Of a stretch of DNA of 64,000 nt, positions 41,471 to 54,174 are shown piece after piece (positions within the stretch are counted from its first letter, which is position 1; each line of letters starts with the position of its first letter). Both the position numbers and the translations under genes were made by a program. Source of the stretch: Erythrophleum ivorense (Eukaryota > Streptophyta > Magnoliopsida > Fabales > Fabaceae); assembly GCA_026724425.1 (NCBI GenBank), contig JAIUCV010000101.1, forward strand, positions 2,728,001-2,792,000. The letters run 5' to 3'. The notes under the pieces are model-generated. The model did not search any database. It saw only the letters and a list, made by a program, of their open reading frames with translations, and was not told where the DNA came from.

Positions 41471-44084
41471 ATGTACGGAGACGCTACAAACTGGAATGAG
41501 GATGAGTATAGAAAAGCAATTCTGAAGGAACGAGAAGTACAGACACGTACCGTGTTTCGAACCGCCTGGGCTCCTCCGGCGAGAAATCCTAATCCGGAGG
41601 CCTTTGTCGTCGCTTCCAGCGATGGAACTTTAGCTTTACATTCGATGAACTCGCTTGTGTCCCAATCGGCGGGTTTTGGGTACTCGAAAGGTCAGGATGT
41701 TATGGTGGCTGAACCTGAGGGAGTTGTTAAGGCACACGAGGGACCAGCTTATGATGTCAAGTTTTATGGAGAAGACGAAGATGCTTTGCTCTTCAGGTAG
41801 ATTTAAAACCATCCATTCTTTGATTTGATGATTGGTAATTCAAAGCTCGAATACAGAAATCAGAGGTTGATTGAAGAATTGGGCACATTCTTGGTGTGGT
41901 TTTGTGTAGTTGTGGTGATGATGGTAGAGTTCGGGGATGGAAATGGAAGGAATTTGGTGAATCGGAGTCGTCTCTTCAATTGCAAGGTGTGTACACCATT
42001 TTTGTGGTTTCTGATATAAAGGAACCTTTTTTCTTTGAATTTGAAGATTGAGAGCTTAGTGCCTTTCTTCTTTCTTTAATATGATCTACAGAGAATCATG
42101 CGAAGCCATTGCTTGAATTGACTAATCCGCAACACAAGTGAGTCTTGGTTTTTTGAATCCATCTGATCACTCTCAGTGTAAAGGTGTGAAATTTCCTGTG
42201 TGTACAAGTGATTCTGGTGAGACTCTATTCAGCTGATTTACAAATGCTTATAGTGACAATTCTTTTTTACTTTTTTCTCATAGAGGTCCTTGGGGTGCTC
42301 TTTCACCGATGCCTGAGATCAATGCCATTTCTGTTGATCCTCAGGTTTGAATTAATTTTTATCATTTGGTAATTGTACTTGATGTATTGTTGAAATGTCC
42401 AGTTATATCTTATCGTTTGGTTACAGATTAACTGTTCTTGGTTTTCGTTTATGATAGTCAGGAAGTGTATTTACGGCTGCTGGTGATTCTTGCGCATATT
42501 GTTGGGACGTGGTATGTAGTTGATCATAGTGAATGTCTATCACTGTATTACTACATATGTGATATTGAGATATCTAAACTTTCTAGTATCATTTATGTTC
42601 ATCCCACAATTTCAGGAGAGTGGTAAAATCAAAATGACCTTCAAAGGGCATTCAGACTATTTGCATTGCGTAGTTTCTCGTAGCTCTGCAAGTCAGGTAA
42701 TGTTGTTTCCATAAATATTACAAGTGCACCTTCGTGTTGGATTTTTGTCTGATCGTATTAAGTCTCTTGCACCAGATATTGACGGGTTCAGAGGATGGGA
42801 CTGCAAGAATCTGGGGTATGTTCTCGGATCCATTTTTTGTCTTGCTTTACTTTCTACTATTCATGTTTAGATTATTTGTGGTTATACAACTATGCAAAAT
42901 CATCTGAGTCTTGATGTTGGTAATTGACATTTAATGCTTTTAGGTTTTTGTTGACTGCTTCTCAAAATTTTATGATAATTCGTTGTGGTGATTACAGCAC
43001 TTTCCACTATGTCTAGATTAGTTTCTGGTTCATGTGGTATACTTTAATTTTTGAGACTAAGCTTTGTATGCTCAATGGCTTTCTTCTGTTTTGTCAACCA
43101 GATTGCAAAACAGGGAAATGCATGAAAGTAATTGGTTCCCAAGATAAAAAGTCCCGCTTTCGCATTAGTTCTATGGCTCTCGATGCAAGTGAAAGCTGGT
43201 TGGTAAGAATTTAGCAAATGGGTTGTTGCCTCCAATATCCTAAGCATATAATTCGTTTTTACTGGTGGATTATTAAAGAGATTAAAGACTGGCATTTACT
43301 GTTATTGCTATGATTTCTCTCCTTTTCCAGGTTTGTGGACAGGGTAGAAATTTAGCTTTATGGAATCTTCCTGCCTCAGAATGCGTATCAACAATATCCA
43401 CCCCTGCACATGTACAAGATGTGATGTTTGATGAAAAGCAAGTAAGCAGAACTAGATTATATTGAAATCTTAGGTGTGTTATCTAAAGCCTGAGAGGCAG
43501 TAGCTGTTATTTGCTTACCAAGGCTTAATAATAGGTTTACGTAGTATCAACACAGCTGAAACTGATAAATATATACTGAATTTTCAAACTGGAAACAGAG
43601 ACGAACACACATAGTTTTAATTCCTTTGTAAAGATTGAACATTTTCTTTGTTTTTAATGTTGTCTTTATCTAACAAGTACCCTACAATCAGATTTTGAGT
43701 GTAGGAGCAGAACCACTTCTAAGGCGTTTCGACTTAAATGGAGCTTTGCTTTCTCAAATCCAGTGTGCTCCTACTTCTGTCTTTTCAATTTCCTTGCATC
43801 CAGCAGGAGTATGTTTCTGATCCCTCTCGCAACACGTTTTTTCTCTTCTCCTCTTGTCCCATACGCTTATTTTGCTTATCGGACTATATGTTTTTTATCA
43901 TAACGCTTTGTTACTGTAATGTATGTGAATCTGTTACCGCTTGTTTGGAGTAGAGAGAGTCTAGCGGTTGATCCAATGCTTGTGTATATTGTAGGTAGTT
44001 GCTGTGGGAGGTTATGGAGGTCTTGTTGATGTCATCTCTCAGTTTGGAAGCCATCTCTGCACATTTCGTAGCAGTTCACTGTGA
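41471..44084 (+). CDS. THO6: THO complex subunit 6 / DWA1 WD40 protein (367 aa)
   Basis: Eleven exons, 41471-41796, 41910-41986, 42092-42137, 42284-42344, 42458-42511, 42616-42696, 42776-42815, 43102-43202, 43331-43441, 43692-43808 and 43995-44084, join to 368 codons, the same length as A. thaliana At2g19430. The start is MYGDATNWNEDEYRKAILKE. WD-type repeats are visible, for example KAHEGPAYDVKFYGE, SCGDDGRVRGWKW, FTAAGDSCAYCWDV, KGHSDYLHCVVSRS and LTGSEDGTARIWDC, with the closing blade AVGGYGGLVDVISQFG. The protein belongs to the THO/TREX complex for mRNA export and was also described as DWA1, a DDB1-binding substrate receptor acting in ABA signalling. All splice phases agree and no damage is seen. 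Confidence 0.96.
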
Positions 44085-46433
44085 AAATCCTTACAAGTTA
44101 CAGTTTCTCGGTTTGGCCCATTAAGACTTTAAGAGGTGTTGAAATTGGGATACAAAATATTTTATACATTTGTCGGCAAATAACAAATTGTTTATCATTT
44201 ATCATATTAGTAAAATACTTTTTCTGTTGATAATATGCTTAAAAATACAGATTAAACGACACATGACCACTTGATTAAATGAATCAGTAATTGAGTTTAT
44301 CTTCTTCAAATGTTTAATTTAAAAAAACTGATAAGAAAACAAGAAAAAAGATCGTCCGGTGGCACTGTCAAAATAAACTTTGGCAAGATGGTATTTAGAT
44401 TTATATATATAGATCATCATTAGTACAACGATTTTTTTTTATATATATAGAAAGTTTATGCCTAAGAGATGTTAAATAATAAGTTAAAAGGGAAGAGGTC
44501 AAAGAGAGATTTGAACACCAATGCATGGCATTATTTTACCTGACAGTAACAGTAACAGTCAGTCTCCCGACCCATTCTTCCCGTTCCAATGAGATTTGGT
44601 TTTATTTATTGCAAAATCTCATATTCTTTTTGTATAGTATAACATTATAACAATTTTATCATGATTGTGAAATCCAGCCAACTGTATTAATAAGAAAGCC
44701 GACTTAGCTAATTATTATGTAGAGAGATTGTAGATATATAGCGATTGATACTAAAGAATGTTGGTTAATTTGACATTGTTTTCTTTTGCCAAATATAGTC
44801 TGACCTTCTCGGGTGGGGTTCTATGTCCGGAGATATCTATTTTCTGCCACATTTTTCTAGGATTATACGTAATCTTGACAGTTTATATTGAGTATCCTAG
44901 CAATTAGAGGCCTTGTTACGTAAAATGTTCTAAGGCAGCACCACCACCAAAAGATTGAAAAAGAAATATATATTTCTAAATTCAGTCCGCTCTTAACATC
45001 AATTCAATCGGTGAGAAGAGGTTGTATTCACGTGTGAATGCATATATCTCTTGACAGAGCTATGCAAGCTATGAAGCTCAGCGAAGATTTGAGCCTTTGA
45101 TTCTTTAATTGTTCCAGATTTTTAGAATACGTGCATGCATGATCCTTGACATTCCTCTCGACTCGGATAGAGCAATGTACGACGAGTGCATGGTGTTAGA
45201 GAGATGGGCGAAGGAGTCTCCATCGGAAAATAACATGGTGCTTCTTCTTCCAGTATGGATTCAAGCCAACTATGTAAGTGTAACATTCCGATGGGTTTAT
45301 TATATCATGGATGCATATAGATTTGGTTGAAGATATCTTATATATAATCACTTTTGACCCCACTCTATCTGAGTAAAGAGTGTGTAAAAGTTGCCCTACT
45401 CTTTCATGTTTCAGAAAAGCTAGAAGGATCCAAGGCAGTGCAGTTTCCGACTGGAAAATTTGTAAGAATGTCGATGGGTTAAGTTTAGAAAGTGTAAGAA
45501 TAATACTCTTTGGTGTCAGTTTAAATCATGCAAAAACTAGGATTTGTATTTTCAGTGGAAGAAACCTTAATTATGCCCAAAAAAAATTAAAAACCTTATC
45601 TATCAATGAAAACGTTTACGGATTAGTCGTAGTATATAAGAACTCGAATTAAATCTCATAAAAAAAAAACATTCAAGTAATCAAGTATTTTTTTTTTGGG
45701 TCAACAAACCACTTGATTTAAACAAAATTATCCTCTTAATCTTCTTCACTAAGAGAAACTGCAACCCATAATATTATAGATTTTATATCTAAAAGTTAAT
45801 TTTTTATATTAAGATAGTATATATTAAAAATATAGTTTTATTCAAATTTAAAATTCGTATTCTTTTAAAAAATAATCTATAATTATCAAATCTATCAATA
45901 CATTTAGAATATATTATTGAATAACATCCAAATTAGTAAATTGTACCATTTTACTATTCGGGGTATTTTGGTGGCAATGTTATGAAATATCACCAGCTGT
46001 TATGCAGAAAAAGATAAAATCAATAAATATTTGATAAGATATTTCAAATAAAGAGAACAATAAGAGAAAATAAAAATAAAATATCCCCACCGCTTTTCAA
46101 TTAAATCTCTCGTCACCATTGTTGTCATCTTCCTCGCTTCTCTCTCGTGAATCTTTGTTTTTTCTTCAATTTCTATTAAAACTTTGCTTCTCTTTCCAGG
46201 AAGGAGACACGATCAACCGATTTCTTAGCATCCTCGTGCAATTTCCTTATTTCAACAATCTTCCCAAAATCCACTTTTTCTTCTCCATTTAGATTCTGAT
46301 TCTCTACGGCATCTTTTACCCTTTCCTTTCTCCTCCATTTCCTCTGCATGCTTCTCGATTTCTCTGTGTCGCCTTCTTCTTCTCTCGTTTCCATAAACTA
46401 CTCTCTGTAGCTGTATTGTTTGAACGCTTTAAA
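44085..46433. other. Spacer between THO6 and DGAT1
   Basis: AT-rich sequence with one exon-like fragment (45118-45272), a G-box palindrome TTCACGTGTGAA at about 45030-45041, and the DGAT1 leader at the right end. From memory, A. thaliana has a beta-1,3-glucanase-like gene (At2g19440) between these two genes; no such frame is present here. Confidence 0.6.
45118..45272 (+). pseudogene. Exon-like fragment of unknown origin
   Basis: Between a TAATTGTTCCAG acceptor and a GTAAGT donor the frame reads IFRIRACMILDIPLDSDRAM, then ECMVLERWAKESPSENNMVL and VWIQANY. It has codon-like composition in an AT-rich spacer, but no neighbouring exon fits. Family not recognised. It is probably a relic of a lost or moved gene, or chance. 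Confidence 0.3.
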
Positions 46434-49400
46434 ATGTCAAATTTGGATTCTGGAGGCGTCACTACGACGACGGAGAACGGTGGCGGAGAGTTTGTGGATC
46501 TCGATGATAGGCTTCGTCGACGGAAATCGAGATCGGATTCCAACGGACTTCTTTCTGATTCCGTATCCGGTGCTGAGACTTCCCCGTCAGATGATGTTGG
46601 AGCTCCCGCTGACGTGAGGGATCGGATTGATTCTGTTGTCGACGACGCTCAAGGAACAGCGAATTTGGCTGGAGATAACGGTGGAGAGACCGAAATTAGG
46701 GAAACTAGTGGGGGAAGAGGCGGTGGTCAAGGAGGAGGAACCACCGATGCAACGTACACGTATCGGCCGTCGGTTCCAGCTCATCGGAGGGCCAGGGAGA
46801 GTCCACTCAGCTCTGACGCAATCTTCAAACAGGTTATCTCAAATTTTTCTGTTAAATGGTCAAGGAGAATTTTGAATTGAGTTCATATCTCAGCTTGCCC
46901 TTGCATTTTAGAGATTCAAGTTTTTCATTTGACTTGATTCGGTGATTGTTTTGAATGGCAGAGCCATGCCGGATTATTCAACCTGTGTGTAGTAGTTCTT
47001 GTTGCTGTAAACAGTAGACTCATCATCGAAAATCTGATGAAAGTGAGTTCCTTCCTTCTTGTTTCTCCTGTTGCTTGAAAGTTGAAACTTCTTACCCTTT
47101 TCTAAAGCTGAGAACCTTAACAAATTGATTGTTGCTATCGTTCATGTAGTACGGTTGGTTGATTAGGACTGATTTCTGGTTTAGCTCAACTTCGCTGCGA
47201 GATTGGCCACTGTTCATGTGTTGGTAAAATATCTTCTTCTTCCCAAATGTTACATTCTTATACATATAGTGATGAGTTTAGTGAATCAGTTTCGTTAATT
47301 CTTGTGTTGCAGTATCTCTCTTTCGATATTTCCTTTGGCTGCCTTTACCGTCGAGAAATTGGTACTTCAGAAATGCATATCTGAACCTGTGAGTAAACTG
47401 CTCTTCACCCATTACTGGATTGTGTACTGAAGACGAATTTGTGCCCTGAAGAACTTATAACTTTTTTTCTGTTAATGCTGCAGGTTGCCATTATTCTTCA
47501 TATTATTATCACCCTGACAGAGGTCTTGTATCCAGTTTACGTTACCCTAAGGTGAGAATTAAGCTATGGTCTCACCTTGTGATGCTGTGTTTTAAGTTTA
47601 TTTGGCTGATTCGGTGATCTTGAAAATGGACAGGTGTGATTCCGCCTTCTTATCAGGTGTCACATTGATGCTCCTCACTTGCATTGTGTGGCTAAAGTTG
47701 GTTTCTTACGCTCATACTAGCTACGACATAAGAACCCTAGCCAATTCAGCTGATAAGGTGAAAGATTAAGAAACATGTATTATTTACTTGCATTCTGTTA
47801 CTTAATTTAACCAGACACTGTTATAAACTTAAGGCTGATCCTGAAGTCTCCTACTACGTTAGCTTGAAGAGCTTGGCATATTTCATGGTTGCTCCCACAT
47901 TGTGTTATCAGGTAATGAGATGCGTCTTCTGCTAATGTCATTCTTACACTTTCAAAAGTTTATTGTCTAAACATTGCGTCTTTGCTTTCTCCAGCCAAGC
48001 TATCCACGCTCTCCATGTATCAGGAAGGGTTGGGTGGCTCGTCAATTTGCAAAACTGATCATATTCACTGGATTCATGGGATTCATAATAGAACAAGTGC
48101 GTTTTCAGCATCTTGCTTTTTTGTTTTATCATCATCTCTGCGTCGGCACCACTTGACTTCATTTTCTTTTGTACTTCTTTGGCAGTATATAAATCCTATT
48201 GTTAGGAACTCAAAGCATCCTTTGAAAGGAGATCTTCTATACGCTGTTGAAAGAGTATTGAAGCTTTCAGTTCCAAACTTATACGTGTGGCTCTGCATGT
48301 TCTACTGCTTCTTCCACCTTTGGTATGTGGGATCCCTTCTCTTTTGACATAATTTCCAAAGAAGAACAGCAGAAAAAGGCTAGCTCATAAAAAAAAAAAA
48401 AATGATAACTTTTAGTTTCTCATAGTCTTGAGATGTAGTTCAGCAAATCTTTTGCATTGTTCTTGTCCACAGGTTAAACATATTGGCAGAGCTCCTCTGC
48501 TTCGGGGATCGTGAATTCTACAAAGATTGGTGGAATGCAAAAAGTGTGGGAGATGTGAGTTGTTATTAATCTTGTCTTACTGAAAAAGCATATGATTTTG
48601 TTTTGTTCTCATCGTTACGTCACTTCAACTAACCAAAATTCATGTATTCACTGCCTTCCTCTTCCTCTATCAGTACTGGAGGATGTGGAATATGGTATGG
48701 TTCTCTTCCTAAAACATGAACTTTCATTTCTGTTAAAACCAAAATAGAAGAAAAGAGGTAATGGACATCTTTTATTTCTTAACAGCCTGTTCATAAATGG
48801 ATGGTTCGACATATATACTTCCCTTGCCTGCGCAGCAAGATACCGAAAGTGAGTGATTTGCGATGATGGAGATTTTTTCCTGTGCTTTATAATTTTAACC
48901 CTTTGACTCGTATTTTTTTTCCAGGTACCTGCCATTATCATTGCTTTCTTAGTCTCTGCAGTCTTTCATGAGGTATTTTTACCTTCTGCATTGCCCTGTC
49001 TCTAGACACATGAACACTCTATTGCCAAAGCATTGTTCTTAGTAACAGTCTTGTGTTCACAGTTATGCATCGCAGTTCCTTGCCGTCTCTTCAAGCTGTG
49101 GGCTTTCATGGGGATTATGTTTCAGGTAAACAAATTTCACAACAATCTGAATGTTTCTCTCACTCTTAGTCTCATTTTCTAACTTAACAAATGTGTTTTG
49201 AGTAGGTGCCTTTGGTATTTATCACAAACTATCTACAAGAAAGGTTTGGTTCCATGGTATGCTCTCTAAACTAGAAAGACCAAATAACTCTTTTCTGATT
49301 CATAGCCTTTTAAATCTTTTACTTTGTTGCTGAAACTTAAACAAAGTAATAATCTGTTTTGGAATGTGTGATGATTAGGTGGGCAACATGATCTTCTGGT

Positions 49401-49483
49401 TCGTCTTCTGCATTTTCGGACAGCCCATGTGTGTGCTTCTTTATTATCACGACCTGATGAACCGCAAAGGAACCTTGTCCTAA
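46434..49483 (+). CDS. DGAT1: Acyl-CoA:diacylglycerol acyltransferase 1 (523 aa, 16 exons)
   Basis: Sixteen exons join exactly to 524 codons: 46434-46832, 46962-47042, 47150-47223, 47313-47388, 47484-47551, 47634-47757, 47834-47911, 47995-48096, 48186-48322, 48473-48554, 48674-48694, 48786-48848, 48925-48972, 49063-49125, 49206-49256 and 49379-49483. The start MSNLDSGGVTTTTENGGGEF was chosen from the A. thaliana form (MAILDSAGVTT). The enzyme makes triacylglycerol from diacylglycerol and acyl-CoA in the ER. The disordered N-terminus (RLRRRKSRSDS, Gly-rich run) is followed by YRPSVPAHRRARESPLSS, about nine to ten membrane spans, the FYKDWWNAKS motif and the MBOAT active-site histidine in AVFHELCIAVP, with the C-terminus YYHDLMNRKGTLS. 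It is the At2g19450 (TAG1) counterpart and appears fully intact. The Gly/Thr run near residue 95 differs from A. thaliana. Confidence 0.98.
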
Positions 49484-50429
49484 AAACACCAGTCTCCAAG
49501 GGACTTTCTTGTGTCTGTTCTGTTGCTGAATAGAAATGGTGTTTTTACCAAATTGTCAATCGAAGAAGGAAAGAAAAATAGAGTTGTATCTGCGAAAATT
49601 TTGGTAGTGTTAAAGAGACGAATCCTTTTGAGCTCTGAATCTCTTCTCTGGATCTTGATCTGCTCTTTCTTGTCTTTAACCCCCTTAAAAAAAAGGTAGA
49701 TTTTACCAAATAAATTTCAATCAAAAACTGTTGTAAAGAAATTTCAGTCAAAAACTTTTGTAATAAAATTGACTGCGATTGGTAACATAAAGTGAAGTAA
49801 ATGGTTTTTTCTTGATTTCTGCTTTAAGGAAACGAGAGGGGGAAAATGGGTAGGTTTTAAGGTTTTACTGTTAGGACAAAATCGGGTAAAAACTTTTTGT
49901 CGACTTTTGAAGACAAAGATGTGACAGGTTGCATTGGGATTGTGTGAAATCAAAATAAGTTGATTGGTGGTCCCGTTAGTGGCTGCCAATCTATTTATGT
50001 TTCACGTAATTATTAGGCCTAATTATTAAAACCGTATGTGTATATAAGGAGACGAGATTTTACATTTGAATAATCATCTCCCTTGAAAATTATAGCTACG
50101 GGCTAAAAGATTGACTTCTTCTCTTTTGTCAACAATTTTTTTCATATATAATTAATCGGAAGACCAAACTAACAGCTAGACTAGTTCAGTTCATTCGGTT
50201 CGATTCTATCAAAATCTTAATCCTATTTTATAATCTAGTTCAGATTCAAATACTTTGGTATGGTTGGAAATGGTTCGGTTTGATTCGAGTGTTTTGCCTC
50301 GCCATATTTTTTCTACAAAAACTTTTTATAACAATCAGCTAAATCAACTATGATCTAAATTGTTATGAAATTTAAATTATAATGTTTCAAATTATGACAA
50401 TCAGCTAAATCAAAAGATAGTTTTGTTTT
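49484..50429. other. 3' flank of DGAT1
   Basis: AT-rich sequence with no supported gene. It includes the DGAT1 3' UTR up to about 49700. Short repeats such as CAATCAGCTAAATCAA (50331 and 50398) occur before the retroposon. Confidence 0.55.
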
Positions 50430-51663
50430 GACCCCTCACCGGGCGATTGCGTTTGAGTTTTTTAACCTAGCCGCCGTTCCTCTTTGCTTCCTTCGATCTC
50501 CCTTTCCGGTGGGCGGTGCTTCTCACCGTCGCCGGAAATGGGACCCCTGTGTCTCTAGTTTTCTTTTGCTGTTTGTAGATCTGGTTTTGTGACTCGCGGA
50601 TGGCGTTTTGGAGCTTGGATGGTGTGGCTGGCCTTCGTTCTTTTGAGGTGTTTCTGGGAGTTCTCGGGTTGTCGGTTGCTCCCTCTTCTGGTTTTGGCTG
50701 GTTAGTGTTGGTTTCTCGGGTCCCTATTGCTCTGTTTCTCTTCGCTTCTGTCTGGCTTTGGGTTTTGGTGATGGGATCTCGGGGTATCTTCCGTTTGGGT
50801 TAGCTTCGCTTCTCGGCTCTTTCTGCTCTTCGTGTAGTCGCTCTTCTTGTGTGTTATCTGTAGTTGGTGGTTGCCTCTTTCCCCGCTCTGTTTTTTCAGC
50901 TCCATTGAAGCGCTTCTTGTCGGTTTTGTGATCTAGTTCTTTTGTTCTGGATCCTTCGATTTGTTGGCCTTCCTTTTGGCATCGATCCTGCTGCGGCAGG
51001 CTTGTTTCTCTCCTGTTAGTCCAGCTGTTGGGTGTTTGTCTTTTCAGAGTGTTTGAATCCTTAAAGACTTCGATTGGTTCTAGCTTATGAGGGCGACATT
51101 TCTGATCATTGGTTTCAATTACGGTTAAAGCAGTTTGGTAGTGGATTGGTGAGGTTGTTAAGGGTTAGTATCCCCTTGAGAAGAGTCTGGCTTCTGGTCA
51201 CCGCTCCTTTGTCTGCGTCGATGGGGATTTCGTGCGTCTTCGAGCAAGGTGGCTCTTTCTTCTCGGTTAGTGTTTAGGTCTGACTCTGTCATCGTGGTGG
51301 GACTTTGTCATCGTGGATGGAGGGCTCAGGTAAGTGTCAATAGTTCGTCTGAAGACCAAGTTCACCTCTATGTTTGCTCCGGTTGTTTCTAGTGATTTTT
51401 GATGCTCTTTGCTCTTTTCGTTTGAAGTTTTTGTGGTTTCGGATTAAGGTTTTTAGCTTTGTTTTAGTTGGTTTATAGTTGTCTCCCCGTGTTGGGGCTT
51501 TGGTTCCGGAGGACTTTACTGTCTTGCCGGCTTTGTTTCCGGGGAATTAAAACTCCTTCTGCCGGCATAGTCTCCCTTTTTGGGCTTCGTAAGTTTGGAT
51601 AGGTGTGTAACACCTTGTAATATTTTCGTTTTAATAAAATCCTAGATGACAAAAAAAAAAAAA
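50430..51663 (+). mobile_element. Sadhu-like poly(A) retroposon, about 1.2 kb
   Basis: A markedly GC- and GT-richer block in AT-rich surroundings. It starts near CCCCTCACCGGGCGATTGCG, contains CTTCTCACCGTCGCCGG and has no long open frame. It ends GTGTGTAACACCTTGTAATA, then AATAAAATCCTAGATGA and a poly(A) run. The same 3' end (AACACCTTGTAA .. ATTCTAGATGA plus A-tail) is found in reverse at 52461 and 61309. It is a non-coding, poly(A)-tailed retroposon of the kind described in Arabidopsis as Sadhu; the family name is my inference. No clear target-site duplication was found. Confidence 0.65.
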
Positions 51664-52297
51664 CCTCTACAACTTGAGTTTTTGGGTGACAGTTTTATGA
51701 TTCTCGCTCGAATTCAAACTATTTCTAAAACTTTGGTTGATTGGAGCTGAGATTTAACAAAATACTTTTTTCACAGCAACTTAACAGCATGCATGGGATT
51801 TAGATATATTAGAATCTACAGAAAGAATGATGAAAAGTAACATTTGATATGGCTACTGGATTGTATATATCATACAAATTATGTGAACATGAAAGGCTAA
51901 TGTAGATAGGACTTTTAAGATGGTGCCAACTGCCAAGTTATCAACTTTGTATTGAGTTTTCTTACAAACCGTTGACAAGTTTTAATATTTTTTTTGTCAG
52001 GTTTCGTAACTAACCTTATTAACGCTTAAGGTGTTTAACAATCAGAATAAATAAATAGATCCACTGACATCTATTTCGGACATTTCAGCGTAATTGGATT
52101 TCTCGACTTGCTAATTTACTAGTTTCTCTAACAGTCGGTTATCATACATTTTTTACATAATTGTCTATGCATAATTAGCTAACACCTGATCAAACTGAAA
52201 TTAAATAAAGAAAATTATAAAAATAAGTTTTTTTTTTTTTTGGGCCAAATGAAATGAAAAATTAGTTATTTGTTAGGAAAATGCTGTTAACAAGGGA

Positions 52298-52316
52298 CCA
52301 CGTGATGATCACGTGG
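52298..52316. promoter_or_regulatory. Paired G-box/ABRE palindrome
   Basis: CCACGTGATGATCACGTGG contains two CACGTG cores in near-perfect inverted symmetry, about 1.9 kb upstream of the DUF3511 gene. Without the retroposon at 52457-53392 the distance would be about 0.9 kb. Confidence 0.5.
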
Positions 52317-52456
52317 AGATACGGTCAGCCATAGCAAGAAATTCAGTTGGAATTGAAGTAATTATTTATTTACGCTCCACCGACTCGCCGACAGCTGCAA
52401 CTGACTCAGCACCTCATGTTGACTTGGCAGTCTCTAATTAATACTGTGTATTTATT

Positions 52457-53392
52457 ATTATTTTTTTTTCATCTAGAATTTTAGTTGAAAGAGAGTTACA
52501 AGGTGTTAGACACCAACCAACCTACAAACAGAGACAAACAAAGCCGGCAGCCGACAGAAAAGACTCCGAAAATAAAGCCGAGGGAAAAGGATAAACCCAA
52601 CCCCGGAAACGAAGCCCACAAGAGGGAAACTAACATCAAACAAACTAAGACCTATGGAACTAAAGAAGAGAAAGAAAAAGATGTAAGAGGTTGAACCGAA
52701 AGGAAGAACCGCACCAAATCAAACTAAAACGCTGCCACGCCTTGCTTCAAACTTCTTGAGAACCCTCATAGAAACTTCACCCTCACCAAGCCATCGGCCA
52801 AACTACGGTCGCAGACTACGGTCTCAGAGGCTTGAAGCTTCTCTTCCCTGAAAAAACAACTCAAACAACCAGCCTTCCAACACGCCAAAAGGTCCTAACT
52901 GGCAGAAGTGCCCTTGGCGGTTTGAGCTCTCGAACAGAAGTGAAAAAGCATCAGGGAGCAAACGGAACCACACCGGATAACATCAAACAGGAGGTGAAAG
53001 ATCCGGAACCAGGCGAACTCCACCGAAGCAAGACGAAGCAAAGACGCAGCGAGATAGGAAGAAGAGGTGAAAAGCCAGATCTGATGGGGATTGACCGAAG
53101 ATCTAACAGATCCGGACCCACCAACCTCAAGAACACAAAGATCTGAGCAGATCTGGAGAAGCAACCTCTGAAATACCTGAAACTTTTTCAATCAAAGAGA
53201 ACCATAGATAACCGGGCAGCAAACAGTCAAAAACAAAAACAACAAAACAAAAAGCTCCAGACTCCGGTGCTAAGGAAGCCACCGGAGCCGGCAAGGACAA
53301 AAACCAGGCGGAGGCGCTTCTTAGTTAGAGAGAAGGAGGAGAAAAATCTCGAAGAGAGAGGATAAGTAGTACCAGACGGTTAGCCTTTGTTG
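52457..53392 (-). mobile_element. Sadhu-like poly(A) retroposon with 15-bp target duplication
   Basis: Inserted in minus orientation. The poly(T) at about 52460-52469 is followed by CATCTAGAATTTTAG and TTACAAGGTGTTAGACACC. The 5' end lies near 53392, with ACCGGAGCCGGCAAGG at 53281. The direct repeat TACTGTGTATTTATT flanks it at 52442-52456 and 53393-53407, so both ends are exact. The length is about 936 bp, close to that reported for Arabidopsis Sadhu elements. It shares long stretches with the element at 61293-62276 (for example CCTTCCAACACGCCAAAAGG and GATTGACCGAAGATCTAACA). The small frames inside show no reverse transcriptase or other domain. Confidence 0.9.
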
Positions 53393-53407
53393 TACTGTGT
53401 ATTTATT

Positions 53408-54174
53408 TAATAGTGACTATTTATTGAAAAAAAAAAACAAATTGGAGTATTATTAGTATTACATATAATTTCATACTAAAATTTAAAATAAAGCCTGTCT
53501 GAAATTTTATTACTTTTGTTTTGTGCAGAAGAAATTTTATTACTTTATTCTATCTTTGCAGGCAAAAAAAAAACTTTATTCTATCTGACAAATACATGCA
53601 TGTATATCAACTGAACTAATGTATTTGACTATTTGGGACATTTTTCAAGCTTTATAATTACCATTTACCAGAAGAAATCAAGAATAGCTATGTCATGGAA
53701 AGAGATATAAAATAATTTATAAATATTGTTATTGTCAAATAAATAAAAAATCAGATTTTTGAGTGACACTGCAATACGTTAGCTTTCTTTTTTTTTTGGG
53801 ATAAAATTAAATATACGTACGTTAGCTTTCTTCTTCTTTTTCTTTGCAGTTTTCTCTTATATCGGTTTTATTACAACAAAAAAAATAGTATCCAGTAAGT
53901 AAAACAGCAAATAATTTATTATTTATTAATTTCATTTATCTTTCAGATATTTTGACTATATATTTTCAAGAACAGTACATTCTTAATCACAATATTAGTC
54001 CCCAAAAACAAAAAACCCCCGAACATGACGTATATAAAAATATATGAAAGTTAAAACAAAAGATTCTTTCCTTCTCGTAAAAGAAAGAAACAAAAACAAA
54101 AAGCCATTCATCGACTTTTATTACAAAACCCTCCCCCATCATCACTTCTTCTTCTTCTTCGTCTGAGTCCAAAA
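53408..54174. other. Proximal promoter of the DUF3511 gene
   Basis: AT-rich with oligo(A/T) runs. The leader near 54070-54174 contains a CTTCTTCTTCTTC tract just before the ATG. No other feature. Confidence 0.55.

Noticed and set aside
46176..46394. Charged minus-strand frame opposite the DGAT1 leader
   Set aside because: It is low-complexity Lys/Glu sequence caused by a pyrimidine-rich 5' UTR; no family, no splice or promoter support.
50600..51277. Short plus-strand frames within the 1.2-kb retroposon
   Set aside because: They are hydrophobic, mutually overlapping and carry no reverse transcriptase, gag or other signature; the element is non-coding.
52485..53191. Frames on both strands within the 936-bp retroposon
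   Set aside because: They lie inside a non-coding retroposon whose borders are fixed by target duplications, and show no domain.
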